A DNA stretch of 64,000 nt, taken from positions 1-64,000 of the forward strand of contig JAVKEP010000067.1 in NCBI GenBank assembly GCA_040221375.1, given 5' to 3'. Positions 1 to 7,710 of this stretch are shown here, piece by piece (positions within the stretch are counted from its first letter, which is position 1; the number at the start of each line of letters is the position of its first letter). The notes beneath the pieces were generated by a model that saw only the letters and a program-made list of their open reading frames with translations, was not told where the DNA came from and did no database searches. This stretch comes from SHAN690 sp040221375. GTDB lineage: Bacteria > Bacteroidota > Bacteroidia > Flavobacteriales_G > Salibacteraceae. Made by a program: the position numbers and the translations under genes.

Positions 1-246
1 GCCGAAGAGAGTTTTGACATCAACTCAGCCGAAATCACGGTTTCTGACCTGAAAACAGGCGATTTGTACGGCATCTATACCCCGAATCCGAAAACGATGC
101 GATATGTTATCATTCTGCCTCCTGGTGAGTTTGAAGTATTCGTTGATTCTCCCGGGTTTGAGCCCGTGTCCTTCGAGGTGAAGATCCTCGGGAAAAGTTC
201 GTTCCAACCGGAAATCGACAAGAACTTAGAGCTGGTAGTCAAATAG
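1..246 (+). CDS. C-terminal end of a PD40/OmpA-like envelope protein (5' partial)
   Basis: Open from the first base in frame 1 and ends with TAG at 244-246, so about 81 C-terminal residues are visible. The segment reads as a beta-rich module (SAEITVSDLKTGD, then YTPNPKTMRYVIILPPGEF) of the kind found in Bacteroidota PD40-repeat/OmpA-type outer-membrane proteins, where it models a carboxypeptidase-regulatory-like beta sandwich. The family guess rests on this motif only; the rest lies outside the window. The next gene starts 16 bp downstream on the same strand, suggesting one operon. Confidence 0.55.
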   Translation, partial: AEESFDINSAEITVSDLKTGDLYGIYTPNPKTMRYVIILPPGEFEVFVDSPGFEPVSFEVKILGKSSFQPEIDKNLELVVK

Positions 247-262
247 GCCGTTCCCGAGTTCT

Positions 263-502
263 ATGTTTACGCTTCCCAAACGCTATACCTTATACGTATC
301 CAACGATTGCAAGCAATGCGCGACGATCGTCGACTACCTCCAGCGCAAAGAGATTGAATGCTTGATCATCAATGTGGACGACGAAGGGGATACGCCACCC
401 GAGCCGGTGTTTATCTATCCAGCCCTATTCATGGACGACGTACTGTTTGGATATGGATTGGACATCATTGAGCATTTTCAATTGCACGTGAATCGACCTT
501 AG
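263..502 (+). CDS. Small glutaredoxin/thioredoxin-fold protein
   Basis: A 79-residue protein with a CKQC motif at residues 16-19 after a first beta strand (KRYTLYVSNDC), a helix, a second strand (CLIINVDD) and a proline-containing turn before the third strand (FIYPALFMDD). This is the order of a minimal glutaredoxin fold with a CxxC redox centre and cis-Pro loop. It probably acts as a cytosolic thiol-disulfide carrier, since no signal peptide is visible. It follows the preceding gene by 16 bp. The specific partner is unknown. Confidence 0.65.
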   Translation: MFTLPKRYTLYVSNDCKQCATIVDYLQRKEIECLIINVDDEGDTPPEPVFIYPALFMDDVLFGYGLDIIEHFQLHVNRP

Positions 503-660
503 CACGTTGCTTGACAAGGTTCGCCTCTCAAGGCCGTCCTTCTTTCCTTCAACCTAAACAGACGCCTCCCTTCAGATCGTGCATAAACCTCGTGTTCATG
601 GAGATGTTAGATCGCGTTGGAAAGAGTGGAGGGCGTATGAAAAACATCAGCGGCCATTCC

Positions 661-668
661 TACCTTTG
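661..668 (+). promoter_or_regulatory. Bacteroidota -7 element upstream of nnr
   Basis: TACCTTTG matches the Bacteroidota TAnnTTTG -7 consensus. Its last base is only 5 nt before the nnr ATG, so transcription would start at or next to the start codon. No clear -33 TTG is seen, which lowers confidence. The 171 bp between the previous gene and nnr hold no other convincing feature. Confidence 0.45.
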
Positions 669-673
669 TTCAC

Positions 674-2188
674 ATGTTGAAGATCCTATCGACCGATCAA
701 GTCCGCGAAGCAGATCGTGTAACCATCGAGCGTGCATCAATCGAGTCGGTTGACCTGATGGAACGTGCAGGTGCGGCATGTGTTGATTGGTTTGTGGAAA
801 CGTATGAATCAGACCGTCACGTCGTGGTTTTGGCAGGCGTAGGTAACAACGGAGGTGATGCATTGGTCATGGCGCGAAGGCTGATCGAGAAAGGCTATCA
901 GGTGGATACGTATATCGTACGTTATTCAGAAAAGTTTTCTACCGACCTCCAGGTCAATTTAGACCGATTAATTGCCGCCAATCATGAGGTACACTATATC
1001 TTGGAAGAAGAGCATTTTCCGGCGATTGCCAGCCGTTCGGTCGTCGTCGATGGACTGTTCGGGTCGGGTTTGAACCGCCCAGTTGATGGCTTGGCCGCTT
1101 TGTGCATCGATCAAGTCAACGCTAGCATTGCAGAGGTAGTTTGCATTGACATGCCATCGGGACTGTTTGCAGACAAGTGCACACAGATGAATGGAAGCGT
1201 CATTTCTGCGTCGTATACCTTGTCTTTTCAAGTACCTAAGTTGGCATTTTTCATGCCTGAGAACAGTGCTGTCATCGGCCGTTGGCGATTGATTCACATA
1301 GGGCTTGACCCAAAGTATTTGGCATCGGTGAATTGCCCGACATACTTCGTAAACGATCTCACCGAATACACGTCCTATTTCGCACGGGATCGATTTGATC
1401 ACAAAGGGAAATTTGGACACGCCTTGCTGATTGGCGGAAGTTATGGGATGATCGGAGCCGCTGTGCTCGCAGCTCAGGCCGCCCTAAGGACGGGTGTAGG
1501 CAAATTGACGGTACACATTCCTTCGTGTGGGTACGATATCGTTCAAACTTCCATACCAGAGGCGATGTGCTCGGTAGATGATCACGAGGAGTGCATCGGC
1601 GAGCTGCCAGTATTGGGTAGGTTTAACGCAATCGCAATCGGACCAGGACTCGGACAGAACAAAAAGTCGCGCCGTGCATTGAAGGCCTTGCTGAAATCCG
1701 CTAAAGTACCCTTGGTGCTAGATGCCGATGCCCTGAATATGATGGCTGAGAACAAAGATTTCCTGAACGACCTGCCGAAGAACAGCGTACTGACGCCTCA
1801 CGCCGGTGAATTTGAGCGACTCTTTGGGCCGACCCACGATTCGTTTGAACGCATCAAACAGCTCAAGGCAGCAGCTAAGAAATACCACGCTATAATTGCC
1901 TTGAAAGGTGCCCGCACGACAATAGCCGCACCTGACGGTTCCATTTATATCAATTCAACTGGTAACCCTGGAATGGCCACAGCGGGCAGTGGAGACGTTT
2001 TGACTGGAATCATCACCTCCTTCATAGCCCAATTCAAGGACCCACTGGTCGCTACCATCTGTGGTGTGTACCTTCACGGCTTAGCCGCCGACATGGCTAA
2101 GCAAGTAAAAGGCGAGCACGGTCTCATCGCTTCGGACATCGTCCAATACTGTGGCCCCGCAATACAATCAATACTAGCGTACAAATGA
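674..2188 (+). CDS. nnr: Bifunctional NAD(P)H-hydrate epimerase / ADP-dependent dehydratase
   Basis: A 504-residue fusion that repairs hydrated NAD(P)H. The N-terminal YjeF_N epimerase half starts at residue 1 (STDQVREAD, LMERAG, GVGNNGGDAL, VDGLFGSGLNR). The C-terminal ribokinase-like dehydratase half runs from about residue 230 (KFGHALLIGGSYGMIGA) and contains the nucleotide-binding stretch GNPGMATAGSGDVLTG near residues 425-445. Length fits the standard fused enzyme. The stop codon overlaps the next start as ATGA, so the rhomboid gene is probably translationally coupled, although I know of no functional link. Cytosolic house-cleaning enzyme. Confidence 0.93.
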   Translation: MLKILSTDQVREADRVTIERASIESVDLMERAGAACVDWFVETYESDRHVVVLAGVGNNGGDALVMARRLIEKGYQVDTYIVRYSEKFSTDLQVNLDRLIAANHEVHYILEEEHFPAIASRSVVVDGLFGSGLNRPVDGLAALCIDQVNASIAEVVCIDMPSGLFADKCTQMNGSVISASYTLSFQVPKLAFFMPENSAVIGRWRLIHIGLDPKYLASVNCPTYFVNDLTEYTSYFARDRFDHKGKFGHALLIGGSYGMIGAAVLAAQAALRTGVGKLTVHIPSCGYDIVQTSIPEAMCSVDDHEECIGELPVLGRFNAIAIGPGLGQNKKSRRALKALLKSAKVPLVLDADALNMMAENKDFLNDLPKNSVLTPHAGEFERLFGPTHDSFERIKQLKAAAKKYHAIIALKGARTTIAAPDGSIYINSTGNPGMATAGSGDVLTGIITSFIAQFKDPLVATICGVYLHGLAADMAKQVKGEHGLIASDIVQYCGPAIQSILAYK

Positions 2189-2781
2189 GCATTACCTTGA
2201 TCATACTGGTTGCTTGTGCGTTGGCGAGCATCAGCGCATTCAACAACCGCGATCTGTTTTTCAAATTGGATTTTCAACCATACATGATCGTCCAGAAAAA
2301 AGAATGGTATCGCTTCGTTTCGCACGCGTTTATTCACGCCGACTGGGGACATTTGGTCATCAACATGTTCGTCCTTTATCAATTTGGAAAATATGTCGAA
2401 GGCGCCTTTGCCGCACTTTTCCCTGAAAAGTGGATTCTTTACTTCATGATGCTCTATTTGGGTGGCATTTTATTCAGCAGCCTTCCTGGATTCGCGCGAA
2501 ATCGGCAGAATTACGCTTACCATGGGGTAGGTGCTTCGGGTGCCGTAAGCGCGATTGTCTATGCCTTTATTCTCATCGAACCAACGGCGCCCCTCGGCAT
2601 CATTTTTATTCCCATTCATATCCCTGCCTGGATATTCGGCTTACTTTACTTGGGCTTGGAATACTACTTGGATAAGAACAGCAAGAGCCACATCGCCCAT
2701 TCTGCGCATTATTTTGGCGCCATCTTTGGCGTCGTGTTCACTTTTATCCTCGAGCCTCAATTACTGCTCAGATTTTTCTGA
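2185..2781 (+). CDS. Rhomboid-family intramembrane serine protease
   Basis: A 198-residue membrane protein with about six hydrophobic segments. It carries the rhomboid signature: HADWGHLVIN in the loop after the first helix, GVGASGA with the catalytic Ser at residue 118, and AHYFGAIFG with the catalytic His at residue 175. Both dyad residues are present, so it should be an active protease cleaving single-pass membrane proteins within the inner membrane. It overlaps nnr by 4 bp and is followed after 3 bp by the aminotransferase, so the three genes look like one transcript. Its substrate cannot be told from sequence. Confidence 0.9.
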   Translation: MSITLIILVACALASISAFNNRDLFFKLDFQPYMIVQKKEWYRFVSHAFIHADWGHLVINMFVLYQFGKYVEGAFAALFPEKWILYFMMLYLGGILFSSLPGFARNRQNYAYHGVGASGAVSAIVYAFILIEPTAPLGIIFIPIHIPAWIFGLLYLGLEYYLDKNSKSHIAHSAHYFGAIFGVVFTFILEPQLLLRFF

Positions 2782-2784
2782 TCC

Positions 2785-3588
2785 ATGGCTGAGTACCTGT
2801 TTACCGAAAACGGATTCACACCCTCGGCAAGTGAGGGGTTCAGTAACCGCGGCTTCCTTTATGCCGACGGATTTTTTGAAAGCCTACTTTGCATCAATGG
2901 CTCACCAACTTACTGGTCTCTGAGGCAGGATCGAATTGTGGCGGTATTGAACTTTTTAAGGATGGAGCCGTTGGATTTGGAGGCCATCTACGCGGGCATA
3001 CGTACTGTGCTCAGCGATCGCAGCAGTGAAATTGTACGTGCGCGCATTACCTTTTTTAGAAGCGGGCAGGGGCGCTATACTCCAATGTCCAACGCAGTGA
3101 CCGTAGTGCTCAACGTTGAAGAGCTGGAATCGGATCCGATGCTTACAAGTCAAACCAAGACCTTAGGGGTGAGTAAGACCTTCTTTGATGCGACGCCTGC
3201 CAACCGTCATAAATTAATTTCCAAGCATTGGCAAGTCTTGGCAGCGCTCGAGGCCAAGGATGCGAAGAAGGATGACCTCGTCCTTATAAATCAGAGGAAC
3301 GGAGTGGTGGAGGGGATTTCCAGCAATATTTTGCTGCGATTTGGTGAAGAGATCAGAACTCCGCCGTTGGAAGCGGGCTGCTTAGATGGGATTGCGCGGC
3401 GCGTACTCTTAGAGTTACCTCAAGTTAAAGAAGCCCCTGTCAGTCTGAATGATTTGGAGCATGCCGACGCGATATTTATGGCCAATAGCATTGTCGGGGT
3501 GATTCCCATGCAGCTTGAGGAAACCCTTCCAGATCGGAAGGCTGGAATCGAACTCACAAGTTTTCTGAGAAGTAAAATAGAGGAGTAG
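2785..3588 (+). CDS. Class IV PLP aminotransferase (PabC/IlvE-like)
   Basis: A 267-residue fold-type IV PLP enzyme. Near the N terminus NRGFLYADGFFESL matches the family's RGFxxGDGxFE motif. The probable Schiff-base lysine is in ISKHWQVLAAL, placed as in aminodeoxychorismate lyases (KHLNRLE). VVEGISSNIL and TPPLEAGCLDGIARR are the usual cofactor-phosphate motifs. KHW rather than the KSLNYL of branched-chain aminotransferases favours 4-amino-4-deoxychorismate lyase (folate pathway), but D-amino-acid or branched-chain specificity is not excluded, so no symbol is given. It lies 3 bp after the rhomboid gene. Confidence 0.8.
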   Translation: MAEYLFTENGFTPSASEGFSNRGFLYADGFFESLLCINGSPTYWSLRQDRIVAVLNFLRMEPLDLEAIYAGIRTVLSDRSSEIVRARITFFRSGQGRYTPMSNAVTVVLNVEELESDPMLTSQTKTLGVSKTFFDATPANRHKLISKHWQVLAALEAKDAKKDDLVLINQRNGVVEGISSNILLRFGEEIRTPPLEAGCLDGIARRVLLELPQVKEAPVSLNDLEHADAIFMANSIVGVIPMQLEETLPDRKAGIELTSFLRSKIEE

Positions 3589-3594
3589 GGCGAT

Positions 3595-4209
3595 TCAATT
3601 TAAACCCGGATCTTCCGGGAATTCGGCCATGATGGAGAATTTTTTACCCAAGGTGCGAAGGCTTGTTCTCCACATTTCATCGGGTCGGTTCTCCATGATT
3701 TCTAAAGGAGACAGGTCACAGATGATCCAACTTCGCTCCTTCAACTCTGCTTCGAGTTGTCCTGCACTCCATCCCGAATAACCGCCATAAAACTTTGCTT
3801 GTTCTGGACCCACCGCTCCCGTTTTTACCAATGAAACGACTTGATCGAATTCGCCGCTCCAGAAAAGTCCAGGCAAGACCTCTTGTGCCTCTTCCACGGC
3901 CGCTCCAAGGGTGTGGAGATAGAACAGGTTTTCTGGATTCACAGGGCCGCCGTAGTGGAATGAAAACATATGTTCAGGAAACCCGTCGATGATGTCGTCC
4001 ATGTACAGTTCAGTAGGTTTGTTGAGGACAAGTCCTACGGCGCCGTCTTCTTTTGTATACTCTGTGAGCAAGATAACCGAGCGATTGAAGTTTGGATCAC
4101 CGAGAAAAGGTTCAGAAATCAAGACCTTTCCCTTCGCCAACTGCTCTTCGGAAAAGCTGAATCCTAACTTCACGAAGAATTCGTTTTCTATGTTATCGGG
4201 TCTAAACAT
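3595..4209 (-). CDS. YqgE/AlgH family protein (DUF179)
   Basis: A 204-residue cytosolic protein with the family core KGKVLISEPFLGDPNFNRSV, VGLVLNKPT, and GGPVNPENLFYLH, plus YGGYSGWSAGQLEAE near the C terminus. Family members are widespread and poorly understood; AlgH was named in alginate regulation but works as a general conserved protein. The 26 residues before the core are longer than in proteobacterial homologues, which is usual in Bacteroidota. Transcribed divergently from pdxH and convergent with the aminotransferase, whose stop lies 6 bp away. Confidence 0.9.
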   Translation of the reverse strand: MFRPDNIENEFFVKLGFSFSEEQLAKGKVLISEPFLGDPNFNRSVILLTEYTKEDGAVGLVLNKPTELYMDDIIDGFPEHMFSFHYGGPVNPENLFYLHTLGAAVEEAQEVLPGLFWSGEFDQVVSLVKTGAVGPEQAKFYGGYSGWSAGQLEAELKERSWIICDLSPLEIMENRPDEMWRTSLRTLGKKFSIMAEFPEDPGLN

Positions 4210-4217
4210 TCTGTGTG

Positions 4218-4247
4218 CAAAATAGAATACCGTTTTCTTTATTGCAA
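4218..4247 (-). promoter_or_regulatory. Bacteroidota-type promoter for yqgE
   Basis: On the minus strand a TTG (4245-4247) is followed after 20 nt by TATTTTG (4218-4224), close to the TTTG / TAnnTTTG pair used by Bacteroidota sigma factor. The start codon lies 8 nt downstream, leaving an almost leaderless mRNA. Confidence 0.45.
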
Positions 4248-4353
4248 GTATCTATATCATTAGACGCATGTTCCGTTGTCAGGGTGGAGTAGCCACCAGA
4301 TTTTCGCACGGCCGGGAATGCGTAATTTCGCCAGAGGCCAGGAGGGAAGGCAT

Positions 4354-4361
4354 TACATTTG
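4354..4361 (+). promoter_or_regulatory. Bacteroidota -7 element upstream of pdxH
   Basis: TACATTTG fits TAnnTTTG exactly and ends 8 nt before the ATG at 4370. It supports the shorter pdxH start, because translation from upstream codons would begin before the promoter. A -33 TTG is not obvious. Confidence 0.4.
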
Positions 4362-4369
4362 AAAACATC

Positions 4370-5002
4370 ATGAGTTACGAAGCCGCACGCAAGGACTATG
4401 TAAAGCAAAAGCTAGAAGAGGCAGATTGCCTCGATAGTCCGATAGCTATGTTGGACGCATGGCTACAGAAAGCACACTTGGGGATCGAAGACGCGAATGC
4501 CATGACCTTGACAACAGTGAACCAAGAGGGCTATCCAGAAAGCAGAATCGTATTGCTACGAAAGATCGATGAGCGTGGACTGGTATTTTACACCAACTAT
4601 GAGAGCGCCAAAGGGAAGGACATCTCAAGAAACCCCAAGGTGGGCGTGAACTTTTTTTGGCCGTGGATGGAGCGTCAGGTACGGGTTAGGGGAACGGCAG
4701 TTCGCATCTCTGAGAAAGAAAGCGCCGCCTACTTTGCATCAAGGCCAAGGGAAAGCCAACTCGGAGCCTGGGCAAGCCTGCAAAGCGAAGAATTGTCAAC
4801 CCGAGATCATTTGGAGCAACGATTACGCGAGATCACCGAAAAATATGAAGGACAGGACGTACCGCGGCCTCCTCATTGGGGTGGTTTCTTAATTAAACCC
4901 TCCTACTTTGAGTTTTGGCAAGGAAGGTCGAGTCGGCTTCATGATCGTATTCGCTACCAGCGCGCCGAAGGCACGTGGAAAATGAGTCGCTTGTTTCCTT
5001 AA
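4370..5002 (+). CDS. pdxH: Pyridoxamine 5'-phosphate oxidase
   Basis: A 210-residue FMN enzyme that oxidises PNP/PMP to pyridoxal 5'-phosphate. Visible motifs are AMTLTTVNQEGYPESRIVLLR (FMN and substrate strand), FYTNYESAKGKD, a WPWMERQVRVRG strand, SRPRESQLGAWAS, and the C-terminal FWQGRSSRLHDR substrate-binding loop ending RLFP. The frame is open 102 bp further upstream, but start at 4370 (MSYEAARKDY) gives the normal family length and sits behind a -7 promoter element. PLP supply fits the several PLP enzymes nearby, though no operon links them. Confidence 0.93.
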   Translation: MSYEAARKDYVKQKLEEADCLDSPIAMLDAWLQKAHLGIEDANAMTLTTVNQEGYPESRIVLLRKIDERGLVFYTNYESAKGKDISRNPKVGVNFFWPWMERQVRVRGTAVRISEKESAAYFASRPRESQLGAWASLQSEELSTRDHLEQRLREITEKYEGQDVPRPPHWGGFLIKPSYFEFWQGRSSRLHDRIRYQRAEGTWKMSRLFP

Positions 5003-5017
5003 GGAAGAAAAGGTTGT

Positions 5018-5305
5018 TTACTTCTTTGCCGCTGGCTTCTTGGCAGGGGCTTTTTTCGTCGCAGCCTTCTTGGGTGCTGCTTTCGCCTTTGCAGCCGTAG
5101 TTTTAGTTGCGGTAGCCTTAGTGGTTGTGGCCTTTTTGGCCGCCGCCTTTTTCGCTGGAGCAGCCTTCTTTTCACCTGCAGCCTTAGGTGCGGCTGCTTT
5201 CTTGGCCTTTACCACAGGAACGGCACGCTTCTTCTTTTGACGCGTCTTTCCATAGCTTCCTGCGATTCTTTTTCCTTTGGTCGTTTTCTTATCTCCTTTT
5301 CCCAT
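5018..5305 (-). CDS. bTHX-like ribosomal protein with long Ala/Lys (histone H1-like) tail
   Basis: A 95-residue, extremely basic protein. The first 26 residues (MGKGDKKTTKGKRIAGSYGK, then TRQKKK) match the small 30S protein bTHX, which normally is the whole protein at about 25-40 residues. Here it runs on into about 65 residues of Ala-Lys-Thr-Pro repeats (KKAA, TKATATKTT, APAKKPAAKK) like the C-terminal tail of histone H1. The start at 5305 is chosen because the THX motif begins there; the frame is open upstream without homology. The HU gene lies just upstream on the same strand behind a terminator. It may bind rRNA, DNA or both. Confidence 0.75.
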   Translation of the reverse strand: MGKGDKKTTKGKRIAGSYGKTRQKKKRAVPVVKAKKAAAPKAAGEKKAAPAKKAAAKKATTTKATATKTTAAKAKAAPKKAATKKAPAKKPAAKK

Positions 5306-5364
5306 TGTCAGCTTATTAGGTGAGTGACAAATATAGAAATCCGTACGGAGCAGTTTTGGACAAT

Positions 5365-5400
5365 AAAAAAGGGTCAAACAACCTTGGTTGAATGACCCTT
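5365..5400 (-). terminator. Rho-independent terminator after HU
   Basis: On the minus strand AAGGGTCA pairs with TGACCCTT across an imperfect inner stem, followed by a T-rich run (TTTTTTATT on the transcript). It lies 20 bp after the HU stop codon and separates it from the bTHX-like gene. Confidence 0.75.
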
Positions 5401-5420
5401 CGAAATGCTTTTGGCTTTTC

Positions 5421-5693
5421 TTAGTTCACAGATCCGCTAAGATCAGCTCCTGCTTTGAACTTAACTACGTTCTTAGCAGCAATCTTGATTTCCTTACCAG
5501 TTTGTGGGTTACGGCCAGTTCTAGCAGAACGCTTAGAAACTGAGAAAGATCCAAATCCAACGAGTGCCACACGGTTGCCTTTCTTAAGTGCTCCTGTAGT
5601 AGTGTCAATGAATGCATCCAATGCCTTTTTAGCATCAGCTTTAGAGATTCCGGCTCCGTTAGCCATAGCTTCAATCAATTCAGCTTTGTTCAT
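5421..5693 (-). CDS. HU family DNA-binding protein
   Basis: A 90-residue nucleoid protein of standard HU length. It has the N-terminal helical dimer part (MNKAELIEAMA, ISKADAKKALDAF), the strand motif VALVGFGSFSV, and the DNA-binding arm RSARTGRNPQTGKEI with the intercalating Pro. It bends and compacts DNA as a dimer. A well-formed terminator follows and a Bacteroidota promoter precedes it, so it is probably a monocistronic, strongly expressed gene. Confidence 0.95.
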   Translation of the reverse strand: MNKAELIEAMANGAGISKADAKKALDAFIDTTTGALKKGNRVALVGFGSFSVSKRSARTGRNPQTGKEIKIAAKNVVKFKAGADLSGSVN

Positions 5694-5734
5694 GTTAAAT
5701 GGTTTTTTAGGTTAAACAATTTGTTTCAACGAGA

Positions 5735-5765
5735 CAAATATTAGTCGGAACCTTAGAGACTGCAA
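5735..5765 (-). promoter_or_regulatory. Probable promoter for HU
   Basis: Minus-strand TTG (5763-5765) and TAATATTTG (5735-5743) separated by 19 nt resemble the Bacteroidota -33/-7 pair, with one extra base inside the -7 box. A 41-nt leader to the HU start follows. Confidence 0.45.
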
Positions 5766-5873
5766 GCATTAGAGCATGTTTTGTTGATAAATGCGCCCCT
5801 TTGTTAATAAGTGAGGCCCTTTTTGAGGGGTTTTGCAGGTCTTTGGTGCCAGTTTGAGTGGAAATCCGCGTCT

Positions 5874-6275
5874 CTATTGGTCTACAAACACTCGATCACT
5901 TCCATCGAAGTGCGGCGTTTGGAGGCTGATTACTTTCATGGGTTCGTCGCTCAGAACTTTTACAGCGTGATGTGTTCCGGCTGGTATGAAAATGTAATCC
6001 CCTTCTTGGATGACTTTCTCCTGATCGCCAAGGGTCATGCTTCCTTTCCCACTCAATACATAAACGACTTCTGTGTGGTAGGCATGAAAGTGCTCCTTCA
6101 CCGAATGCTTTGCCCATATTAAATAAGTAGAGGCAAGCGAGTCGTTGTCTAAGGCTTGCACGTGGATGTTGTCATAAGGCACGGAAGGAACGGCGGCTTG
6201 TAGGTTCCTAAAGGCTTGTCCCTTGCACAGTACAACGGTGCTGATAAACAATAGGGTTATAAACGAAGTTTTCAT
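5874..6275 (-). CDS. Secreted cupin-domain protein
   Basis: A 133-residue protein with a signal peptide (hydrophobic residues 4-17, then GQA) and a single cupin barrel. Metal ligands appear as HFH at residues 62-64, Glu 69 and His 102/103, with the glycine-rich turn VLSGKGSM and the second motif GDYIFIPAGTHH. It should be a small periplasmic or outer metal-binding cupin. The reaction is not identifiable. Terminates about 180 bp from the HU promoter; ornithine aminotransferase is divergent. Confidence 0.8.
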   Translation of the reverse strand: MKTSFITLLFISTVVLCKGQAFRNLQAAVPSVPYDNIHVQALDNDSLASTYLIWAKHSVKEHFHAYHTEVVYVLSGKGSMTLGDQEKVIQEGDYIFIPAGTHHAVKVLSDEPMKVISLQTPHFDGSDRVFVDQ

Positions 6276-6322
6276 TGTATCTCTATTATAAAGAAGACCA
6301 ATGTAAGGATTGGTGAAAATTC

Positions 6323-6351
6323 GTTGAGCAGATATTCATCTTCTATCTTTG
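6323..6351 (+). promoter_or_regulatory. Bacteroidota-type promoter for ornithine aminotransferase
   Basis: TATCTTTG (6344-6351) matches TAnnTTTG; GTTG at 6323-6326 is a possible -33 element 17 nt upstream. Transcription would start near 6357, which rules out the upstream in-frame start codon and favours ATG 6375. Confidence 0.5.
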
Positions 6352-6374
6352 GGGTCGATTTAAACGTTAATACC

Positions 6375-7658
6375 ATGATTTCAACTACACAAATTTCCTC
6401 GAAAGAGGCGATTGCACTCGAAGACAAGCACGGAGCCCACAACTACCATCCTTTGCCTGTGGTACTAGATCGAGGAGAGGGCGTATTTGTTTGGGACGTT
6501 GAAGGCAAGCAATACTATGATTTTCTTTCCGCCTACTCTGCTGTGAATCAGGGACATTGTCATCCCCGTATTGTAGGGGCGTTGACAGAACAAGCGAGCA
6601 AGTTGACCCTTACGAGTCGAGCGTTCTACAACTCTCGTCTAGGTGAATTCGAACGGTACATAACTGATTACTTCAAATTTGACAAGGTATTGCCGATGAA
6701 TTCGGGCGCAGAGGCCGTCGAGACGGCCATCAAATTGGCGCGCAAGTATGGCTACGAAAAGCGCGGAATCGCTGAGAACCAAGCCAAGATCATCGTTGCA
6801 GAAGATAATTTCCACGGCCGAACTACCACGATCATCTCATTCTCGAACGATCAAGACGCAAGAAAGAATTTCGGCCCGTATACCGAAGGATTTCAGGCCG
6901 TACCCTACAATGACCTCACCGCGCTCGAGAACGCTGTGAAGGAAAGTGGTGTGGTGGCATTCTTGGTCGAGCCCATCCAAGGCGAAGCTGGTGTAAACAC
7001 ACCTGATGACGATTACATCAGAAAAGCGAAGGAGATTTGCCAACGCCATGACGTCTTGTTGATCGCGGATGAAATTCAGACCGGTATAGCCAGGACGGGT
7101 TCCTTGCTCGCCGTCTGTGGCAAATGTTCTTGTGAAGGACATTGCGAGCGCCAGGAAGCAACGTATACGCGTCCAGACATTCTCATCTTAGGAAAGGCCT
7201 TGAGCGGAGGAGCATATCCCGTTTCCGCTGTCCTTGCAGACGACGCCATCATGAATGTGATTCAACCGGGTCAACACGGAAGTACTTTTGGGGGTAACCC
7301 GATCGCCGCTGCCGTCGCCACGGAAGCCCTCAAGGTCGTTTTGGATGAAAGATTAGCAGTGAACGCGCGTAAACTGGGCGAGCTGTTCCGTTCAGAAATG
7401 AAAAAAATTGCCGAGGAGTTTGACATCATCCGGTTGGTGAGGGGTAGAGGTTTGCTAAATGCGGTGATCATAAACGATGACCCGAGCAGTAGCACTGCGT
7501 GGGATATCTGCGTACGCCTCAAAGACAATGGATTGCTCGCCAAGCCTACCCACGGAAACATCATCCGATTTGCACCGCCATTGGTGATGAATGAGGAGCA
7601 GTTGATGGATTGCGTACGCATCATCCGACAAACGATTCAGGAACACGTCAATGGTTGA
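6375..7658 (+). CDS. rocD: Ornithine--oxo-acid aminotransferase
   Basis: A 427-residue class III PLP aminotransferase converting ornithine and 2-oxoglutarate to glutamate semialdehyde and glutamate. Motifs: NSGAEAVETAIKLAR, VEPIQGEAGV, ADEIQTGIARTG (Asp 232 for the PLP ring), LGKALSGG with the Schiff-base Lys 274, and GQHGSTFGGNP. Between the DEIQTG and LGKALSGG motifs there is a Cys-rich insert CGKCSCEGHC (Cys 248, 251, 253, 257) that looks like a metal or cluster site. Start 6375 is chosen over the upstream codon because a promoter lies between them. lipA follows 52 bp downstream on the same strand. Confidence 0.9.
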   Translation: MISTTQISSKEAIALEDKHGAHNYHPLPVVLDRGEGVFVWDVEGKQYYDFLSAYSAVNQGHCHPRIVGALTEQASKLTLTSRAFYNSRLGEFERYITDYFKFDKVLPMNSGAEAVETAIKLARKYGYEKRGIAENQAKIIVAEDNFHGRTTTIISFSNDQDARKNFGPYTEGFQAVPYNDLTALENAVKESGVVAFLVEPIQGEAGVNTPDDDYIRKAKEICQRHDVLLIADEIQTGIARTGSLLAVCGKCSCEGHCERQEATYTRPDILILGKALSGGAYPVSAVLADDAIMNVIQPGQHGSTFGGNPIAAAVATEALKVVLDERLAVNARKLGELFRSEMKKIAEEFDIIRLVRGRGLLNAVIINDDPSSSTAWDICVRLKDNGLLAKPTHGNIIRFAPPLVMNEEQLMDCVRIIRQTIQEHVNG

Positions 7659-7710
7659 TTGCCCGTCGACATTCCGGATCAAATACAGCACGAATAACTA
7701 GGAGAACAGC

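Noticed and set aside
511..753. 80-codon frame upstream of and overlapping nnr
   Set aside because: Overlaps nnr in another frame; no motif; upstream part holds only the promoter.
968..1420. 150-codon minus-strand frame inside nnr
   Set aside because: Opposite-strand shadow of a clearly identified enzyme.
5811..5873. Possible terminator (CCCTTTTTGAGGGG) after the cupin gene
   Set aside because: Loop is too A/T-rich and no T run follows on the minus strand, so a terminator is not supported.
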